DNA of 64,000 nt from Agromyces cerinus subsp. cerinus (GTDB taxonomy: Bacteria > Actinomycetota > Actinomycetes > Actinomycetales > Microbacteriaceae), in assembly GCF_900142065.1 (NCBI RefSeq), contig NZ_FSRJ01000005.1, forward strand, positions 213,287-277,286, written 5' to 3'. The notes below the pieces were generated by a model. The model was not told where the DNA came from. It was given only the letters and a program-made list of their open reading frames with translations, and did no database searches. The position numbers were made by a program, and so were the translations under genes. This document shows, one piece after another, positions 59,194 to 64,000 of the stretch (its first letter is position 1; each line of letters opens with the position of its first letter).

Positions 59194-60033
59194 ATGTCAA
59201 CGAACTTCGCCGTCATCGGCGCCACCGGCAAGACCGGTCGTCGCGTCGCCGACCTCCTCGAAGCAGACGGTCGCACCGTGCGTCGCCTCGCCCGCGGCAC
59301 GAGCCCGGCGTTCGACTGGGAGCGCCCGGAGGGGTGGGCAGCCGCACTGCAGGGCGTCGACCGCGTGTACGCGGCCTACGTTCCCGACCTCTCCGGCCCC
59401 GGCTCCGAGGCCGCGATCACCCGCTTCGTCGAGATCGCCGAGGCGGCCGGTGTGCAGCACATCGTGCTGCTGTCGGGCCGCGGAGAAGACGGGGCGCGTC
59501 GCTGCGAAGACATCCTGCTCTCCTCCAACGTGCCCGCCACGGTCGTGCGGGCGAGCTGGTTCGCGCAGAACTTCACCGAGGGCATGCTCGCCGATGCGGC
59601 CGTCAGCGGGGTGCTGGCGCTTCCGGCCGGAGGAGTGCGCGAGCCGTTCATCGACGTCGACGACGTGGCGGCGGTCGCCGTCGAGGCGCTCACCGGCACC
59701 GGGCACGCGGGCCGCGTCCACGAGGTGACCGGCCCGGAGTCGCTCACGTTCGCAGAGGTCGCGGCGATCCTGTCGGAGACCACGGGGCGCGAGATCGTCT
59801 ACGTGCCGATGGGATTCGACGAGTTCCGCGTCGCGGTCGCCGCCGAGGAGGGCGAGGCCGTCGCGAACCTCCTCACCGAGCTGTGCCGTGAGACCTTCGA
59901 CGGCCGCAACGTGGCCCCGACCGCCGGCGTGGCCGCAGCGCTCGGCCGGCCGCCGCGCGACCTGCGTTCGGTGCTGCAGGAGGCCGCGATCGCCGCGCCG
60001 ACCGGCGCACCGGCGCACACCGTCGGGTCGTAG
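59194..60033 (+). CDS. NmrA/SDR-like NAD(P)-binding protein
   Basis: This 279-residue Rossmann protein has FAVIGATGKTGRRVADLLEADGRTVRRLARG at the N terminus (GxxGxxG-type). It lacks a clear YxxxK catalytic pair; the middle carries IVLLSGRGEDGARRCEDILLSS. It belongs to the atypical SDR/NmrA group that includes quinone reductases and redox sensors such as QorB and TMR proteins. Its divergent AraC-family gene probably controls it. AAAGGAC lies 8 nt before the ATG. Confidence 0.85.
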   Translation: MSTNFAVIGATGKTGRRVADLLEADGRTVRRLARGTSPAFDWERPEGWAAALQGVDRVYAAYVPDLSGPGSEAAITRFVEIAEAAGVQHIVLLSGRGEDGARRCEDILLSSNVPATVVRASWFAQNFTEGMLADAAVSGVLALPAGGVREPFIDVDDVAAVAVEALTGTGHAGRVHEVTGPESLTFAEVAAILSETTGREIVYVPMGFDEFRVAVAAEEGEAVANLLTELCRETFDGRNVAPTAGVAAALGRPPRDLRSVLQEAAIAAPTGAPAHTVGS

Positions 60034-60227
60034 CGCGGATCGACGGCCGGGCGCTGCGCTGCCCGCCTCCCCGGCGTCCTCCTCGACCCGTTCGAGCAGG
60101 TCGCCGGGGCCGGGAATCGGGCACGCGGCACATCGGGTCGAGCGTCGTGGAGCACTCCGACCGGACGGCCCCGCCTCCCCCTTGTGTATCGGGCGCACCC
60201 TCCGGCAATATAGGGCGGGGCAAGGAT

Positions 60228-60242
60228 CAAATAGGATATTTG
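60228..60242. promoter_or_regulatory. 15-bp palindrome upstream of the GH95 gene
   Basis: CAAATAGGATATTTG has perfect 6-bp arms around GGA in an AT-rich patch. TTGTGT (60182-60187) with CAATAT (60206-60211, 18-bp spacing) is a plausible promoter, which would place the palindrome in the 5' leader. No regulator gene is adjacent, so the ligand is unknown. Confidence 0.5.
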
Positions 60243-60290
60243 CCTCGCTGATCAAGAACGCCGACCAATGACGTCCCGGAGGTTCCATTG

Positions 60291-63200
60291 ATGCTCAACC
60301 ACGACCTGCCACGCCGACGAGTGCTCCAGATGGGCGGCCTCGCCGCTCTGGCGCCGCTCGTCCCCGACCTGCTGACCGCGCAGCCGGCGGCGGCCGCCGC
60401 GATGCTCTCGAGCCGACGGGCGGCGGCCGGTGCGCTCGCGCTGCCCGGCATCTCCCCGAAATCGCTCTGGTACGGCGTACCGGGCACCGACTGGGCCTCC
60501 CAGGCCCTGCCGATCGGCAACGGCCGGCTCGGCGGCATGCTGTTCAGCCACCCCAGCGAGGAGGTCGTCCAGTTCAACGAGCAGAGCCTCTGGGGCGGCG
60601 TCAACGACTACGACAACGCGTTGATGGGCCAGTCCGAGACCGCGTTCGACACGAGCATGACGGGCTTCGGCTCGTACCGCGACTTCGGCACCGTGAAGAT
60701 CGCGTTCGGTGCCCGCCCCGTCGTCACCGCACCCGGCGGCCCGTACCAGGACTCCACCTCGAGCCAGACCGTCGCGCAGACCTACGACGGCGACCCCGTC
60801 TCGAAGTGGTGCATCATCGCTCCGCCCGCCCATGTGCTCTGGCAGGCCCAGCTTCCGGCACCCGCCGTGGTCTCGGCCTACAGCTTGACGAGCGCGGCCG
60901 ACGTGGCCGCCCGCGACCCGCAGGAATGGACCCTCCTCGGTTCCGACGACGGCACCGCATGGACGACGCTCGACTCGCGCACGGGCGCACCGTTCGAACA
61001 GCGCCTCCAGACCAAGACCTACGAGTTCCAGAACACCACCGCCTACCGCTTCTACCGCTTCGACTTCGTGCCGAAGGCGGGGGTGAGCCACTTCCAGGTC
61101 GGCGAGATCGGCCTCGTCGGCATCGACATGGCCGGCGGCGGTCTCGTCTACGCCACCTCGCCGAGCGGGCACTCCTCCGACGCCGACCGCGCCCTCGTGC
61201 GCAGCGTCGACGGCGACCCGACGACCGCGTGGAAGGTCGACGACGTCGGGTCCGGCGCCAGCTGGCAGCTCGAGCTCCCGACGAAGCAGGCCCTCACGAG
61301 CTACGTGCTCACGAGCGCAGTCGATCAGCCCGAACTCGACCCCCGCGACTGGCGGCTCGAAGCGTCGAACGACGGCCTCACGTGGCAGGCGCTCGACACG
61401 CAGGCAGGCGTCGCGTTCGCCGCGCGAGGCGAGGCGAAGACGTTCGCCTTCGCGAACACGACCGCGTACTCGCTCTACCGCCTGACGTTCAGCGCGCCGG
61501 GCGCCTTCCAGCTGGCGGGCGTCGCCTTCCTGCGCTCCGGCTTCGACACGCGCACCCGCAGCGTCGTCACCGACTACCGCCGGGCGCTCGACACGGCGGT
61601 CGGCGTGCACGTCACGCAGTTCGCCACGCCGGGCGGCCGAGTGCTGCGCGAGTCGTTCGCGAGCCGGGCGGCCGACGTCTTGGTGCTGCGCTACACGACC
61701 GATGCCTCCGTCGGGCTGACCGGCGAGATCAGCATCACGTCGGGTCAGGCCGACTCGCCGACCACCGCCGACGCCGCAGCCCGCCGAATGGGCTTCCACG
61801 GCGTGATGGGCAACGGCCTGAAGCACGCCGCGACGCTCCAGATCGCCGAGACCGACGGCGAGGTGACCGCGACCGCGTCGACCCTGAAGTTCACCGGAGC
61901 CACCACCGTCACACTGGTGCTCGACGCCCGCACCGACTACAAGCTGAGCGCGGCCGACGGATGGCGCGGCGCCGAGCCGCAGCCGCTCATCGATGCGGCG
62001 ATCGCCGCGGCATCCGCTCGCCCCTTCGCCGAGCTGCGCAACGAGCACACCACGCAGGTCGCCGCACTCATGTCGCGGGCCGTCGTGAAGTGGGGCGAGT
62101 CGGATGCCTCGGTGCAGGCGATGCCCACCGGCGCGCGCCTCGAGCGCTACAAGACCGGCGCAGCCGACCCCACGCTCGAACAGGCCATGTTCGACTACGG
62201 GCGCTACCTGCTGATCAGCTCCTCGCGCCCGGGCGGACTGCCCGCGAACCTGCAGGGACTCTGGAACAACAGCAACCAGCCGCCGTGGGCCGCCGACTAC
62301 CACACCAACATCAACGTGCAGATGAACTACTGGGCGGCGGAGACCACCGCCCTGCCCGACTCGCACGAGGCGCTCGTGGGGTTCGTGAACCAGGTCGCCG
62401 TGCCGAGTCGCATCGCGACGAAGCACGCGTTCGGCCAGGACACGCCCGGCTGGACCGCGCGCACCTCGCAGTCGATCTTCGGCGGCAACGCATGGGAGTG
62501 GAACACCGTCGCGAGCGCCTGGTACGCCCAGCACCTCTACGAGCACTGGGCATTCACGCAGGACCGCGCCTACCTCGAGGAGATCGCCTACCCGATCATC
62601 ACGGAGATCTGCCAGTTCTGGGAGCACCGGCTGAAGGAGCTGCCCGACGGCACCCTCGTCTCGCCGAACAGCTGGTCGCCCGAGCACGGTCCCCGTGAAG
62701 ACGGCGTCATGTACGACCAGCAGATCATCTGGGACCTGTTCCAGAACTACCTCGACAGCGCCGACGCGCTCGACGTCGACGCCGACTACCGCGCCATCAT
62801 CGCCGACCTGCAATCGCGGCTCGCGCCGAACAAGATCGGCAGCTGGGGTCAGTTGCAGGAGTGGCAGACCGACCGCGACGACCCGAACAGCATCCACCGT
62901 CACACCTCGCACCTCTTCGCGGTCTACCCCGGGCGCCAGATCACCACGGCCACTTCCGAGTTCGCCGACGCGGCGCTCGTCTCGTTGAAGGCGCGCTGCG
63001 GTGAACGCGAGGGCGTGCCGTTCACCGCGGCCACCGTGTCCGGTGACAGCCGGCAGTCGTGGGCGTGGCCATGGCGAGCGGCCCTCTTCGCCCGTCTCGG
63101 CGATTCCTTCCGCGCCCGCGAGATGGTTCGGGGCCTGCTCAGCTACAACACGAGGACGAACCTGTTCTGCGTGGCGTCGGGGGTCTTCCAGATGGACGGC

Positions 63201-63767
63201 AACTTCGGCATCCCCGCCGCGATCACCGAGATGCTGCTGCAGAGTCACGACGGCGTGATCCGCCTGCTGCCCGCGCTGCCCGAGGAGTGGGCCGCCTCCG
63301 GCTCGTTCACCGGGCTGCGGGCCCGCGGCGGTTACGAGGTCAGCGCCGAGTGGCAGAACGGAGAGGTCACCTCGTTCACCATCGTCGCCGACAAGGCGCC
63401 GAACGCGAGCCCGGTGACCGTGCGGGTGAACGGGGAAGACCGCCAGGTCACCCCGGTCGACCCCACGCCGTCGCCCGAGCTGGATGTGGAGGTGACCGCC
63501 GGCACGCGCATCGTCGGAGGCAAGGTGCTGATCGCCATGAAGGCGACGAACCACTCGCCGGTGCCGGTGGCGCTGAAGGTGATCTCGGCGTACGGCACGA
63601 AGACGTTCGGCTCCGTCGCGCCGGGCAAGAGCGCCGCGCACGCCTTCACGACCCGCAAGACGAGCGTCTCAGCCGGCACGGTCACCGTGCAGGCGACCGC
63701 GACCGTCGACGGCGCGCCCGTGACGACGTCGGTCGACGCCGGATACGACGCCGCATCCGCCGGCTGA
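60291..63767 (+). CDS. Tat-exported GH95 glycosidase with two inserted F5/8C-like domains
   Basis: This 1158-residue protein has a twin-arginine signal (RRRVLQMGG at about 8-16, AAAAA before residue 40). GH95 features are IGNGRLGGMLFS and FNEQSLWGG at the start, LWNNSNQPPWAADYHTNINV with N673 and N675 (matching AfcA N421/N423), and E798 in SPEHG (likely the general acid). The C-terminal ends NFGIPAAITEMLLQSHDG and LPALPEEW are family-typical. Residues about 152-280 and 287-420 are two discoidin (F5/8C) domains inserted into the N-terminal GH95 domain. A further C-terminal extension (from about 1045) is Ig-like. GH95 enzymes cleave alpha-1,2-L-fucosyl or L-galactosyl linkages. The ATG at 60291 follows GGAGG by 7 nt. 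Confidence 0.9.
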   Translation: MLNHDLPRRRVLQMGGLAALAPLVPDLLTAQPAAAAAMLSSRRAAAGALALPGISPKSLWYGVPGTDWASQALPIGNGRLGGMLFSHPSEEVVQFNEQSLWGGVNDYDNALMGQSETAFDTSMTGFGSYRDFGTVKIAFGARPVVTAPGGPYQDSTSSQTVAQTYDGDPVSKWCIIAPPAHVLWQAQLPAPAVVSAYSLTSAADVAARDPQEWTLLGSDDGTAWTTLDSRTGAPFEQRLQTKTYEFQNTTAYRFYRFDFVPKAGVSHFQVGEIGLVGIDMAGGGLVYATSPSGHSSDADRALVRSVDGDPTTAWKVDDVGSGASWQLELPTKQALTSYVLTSAVDQPELDPRDWRLEASNDGLTWQALDTQAGVAFAARGEAKTFAFANTTAYSLYRLTFSAPGAFQLAGVAFLRSGFDTRTRSVVTDYRRALDTAVGVHVTQFATPGGRVLRESFASRAADVLVLRYTTDASVGLTGEISITSGQADSPTTADAAARRMGFHGVMGNGLKHAATLQIAETDGEVTATASTLKFTGATTVTLVLDARTDYKLSAADGWRGAEPQPLIDAAIAAASARPFAELRNEHTTQVAALMSRAVVKWGESDASVQAMPTGARLERYKTGAADPTLEQAMFDYGRYLLISSSRPGGLPANLQGLWNNSNQPPWAADYHTNINVQMNYWAAETTALPDSHEALVGFVNQVAVPSRIATKHAFGQDTPGWTARTSQSIFGGNAWEWNTVASAWYAQHLYEHWAFTQDRAYLEEIAYPIITEICQFWEHRLKELPDGTLVSPNSWSPEHGPREDGVMYDQQIIWDLFQNYLDSADALDVDADYRAIIADLQSRLAPNKIGSWGQLQEWQTDRDDPNSIHRHTSHLFAVYPGRQITTATSEFADAALVSLKARCGEREGVPFTAATVSGDSRQSWAWPWRAALFARLGDSFRAREMVRGLLSYNTRTNLFCVASGVFQMDGNFGIPAAITEMLLQSHDGVIRLLPALPEEWAASGSFTGLRARGGYEVSAEWQNGEVTSFTIVADKAPNASPVTVRVNGEDRQVTPVDPTPSPELDVEVTAGTRIVGGKVLIAMKATNHSPVPVALKVISAYGTKTFGSVAPGKSAAHAFTTRKTSVSAGTVTVQATATVDGAPVTTSVDAGYDAASAG

Positions 63768-63822
63768 GCGCACGACCCGATTCACTCGAACCCGATCACC
63801 CCCCATCACGAGGAGACATGAA

Positions 63823-64000
63823 ATGAGCAAGTCAGGATTCGCCGCACGATGCACCGCGGTCACGATCGGCACCGCACTGCTGGTCGGCGTCGCCGGCATC
63901 GCAACGGCAGAAGAGAACCACGGCGACGCCGGCGTCGACGTCAACGTCGCCATCACCGAGATCACCCAACCCGGCGTCCTCGCCATGACCGTCGCCGACA
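63823..64000 (+). CDS. Exported protein, 5' part only (gene continues beyond window)
   Basis: The first 59 codons encode a Sec signal peptide (MSKSGFAARCTAVTIGTALLVGVAGIATA, cleavage about residue 28-31). A mature start follows, with NHGDAGVDVNVAITEITQPGVLAMTVAD, which resembles beta-sandwich surface-protein starts. The ATG is 7 nt after AGGAG and 55 bp after the GH95 stop with no terminator between, so the two are probably one operon. Function cannot be assigned from the fragment. Confidence 0.75.
   Translation, partial: MSKSGFAARCTAVTIGTALLVGVAGIATAEENHGDAGVDVNVAITEITQPGVLAMTVAD

Noticed and set aside
60034..60290. A riboswitch in the 257-bp gap before GH95, the longest gene-free stretch
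   Set aside because: Only a palindrome and a plausible promoter are seen; no conserved aptamer core or terminator/antiterminator pair is recognisable.
60252..63641. A 1,129-codon open frame on the minus strand opposite the GH95 gene
   Set aside because: Composition is Arg/Gly/Val/His-rich and motif-free, as expected from the antisense of a high-GC gene. The plus strand has a full GH95 protein with signal, catalytic residues and ribosome-binding site.

Overview
The window is 64 kb of very GC-rich, densely coding DNA. I see no RNA genes, insertion sequences, prophage or CRISPR. Dpp/Opp-type ABC importers with lipoprotein binding proteins, a diverse set of one-component regulators, G/C-ending codons, Tat- and Sec-exported glycoside hydrolases and frequent GGATGCC/GGCATCC words all suggest a free-living actinobacterium. 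Microbacteriaceae, possibly Agromyces, is my inference; no rRNA or marker gene is present to prove it. No stretch longer than about 260 bp lacks a gene.

Layout. 1-3.1 kb: the tail of a membrane protein, an exported multicopper oxidase and a GT1 glycosyltransferase. 3.1-5.6 kb: a cupin plus FAD amine/amino-acid oxidase with a divergent TetR. 5.6-19.6 kb: the most coherent system, a cell-wall (muropeptide) salvage island. Leftward it encodes a Dpp-type importer (binding protein, two permeases, fused ATPase), MurQ, AnmK, a GNAT and a beta-lactamase-fold serine hydrolase. Rightward it encodes an RpiR/MurR-type regulator, an MFS carrier and a FAD/Fe-S D-lactate dehydrogenase that fits the D-lactate released by MurQ. 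19.6-28.2 kb: mixed single genes (two MDR oxidoreductases, a TetR with clear operators, ABC-F ATPase, alpha/beta hydrolase, LysE/Lrp pair, VOC protein, deazaflavin-type protein). 28.3-35.9 kb: a second Opp importer with a C45 acyltransferase/hydrolase, controlled by a LacI protein whose three operators sit on the promoter. 36.0-41.0 kb: a small membrane protein, then a ROK repressor divergent from a large exported unclassified glycosidase-like protein, with a 45-bp dyad between them. 41.2-46.5 kb: an orphan EctB-type diaminobutyrate aminotransferase, a YtcJ-type amidohydrolase with an MHS transporter, and a divergent LysR. 46.6-48.9 kb: a DsbA-CcdA-GntR operon. 48.9-58.1 kb: a third Dpp/Opp importer with another YtcJ amidohydrolase and a flavin monooxygenase, and a divergent TetR. 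58.1-64 kb: AraC/NmrA pair, then a Tat-exported GH95 enzyme split by two F5/8C-like domains, and the start of another exported protein.

How the parts work together. Three importers of the same family are each bundled with a different intracellular hydrolase and a different class of regulator (RpiR, LacI, TetR). The region therefore looks like a scavenging segment for peptides or amides from cell walls and decaying biomass, with exported glycosidases supplying sugars. Operons are tightly coupled, with ATGA/GTGA overlaps at most junctions. Several regulator genes appear to be leaderless (a TANNNT-like hexamer 6-8 nt before ATG).
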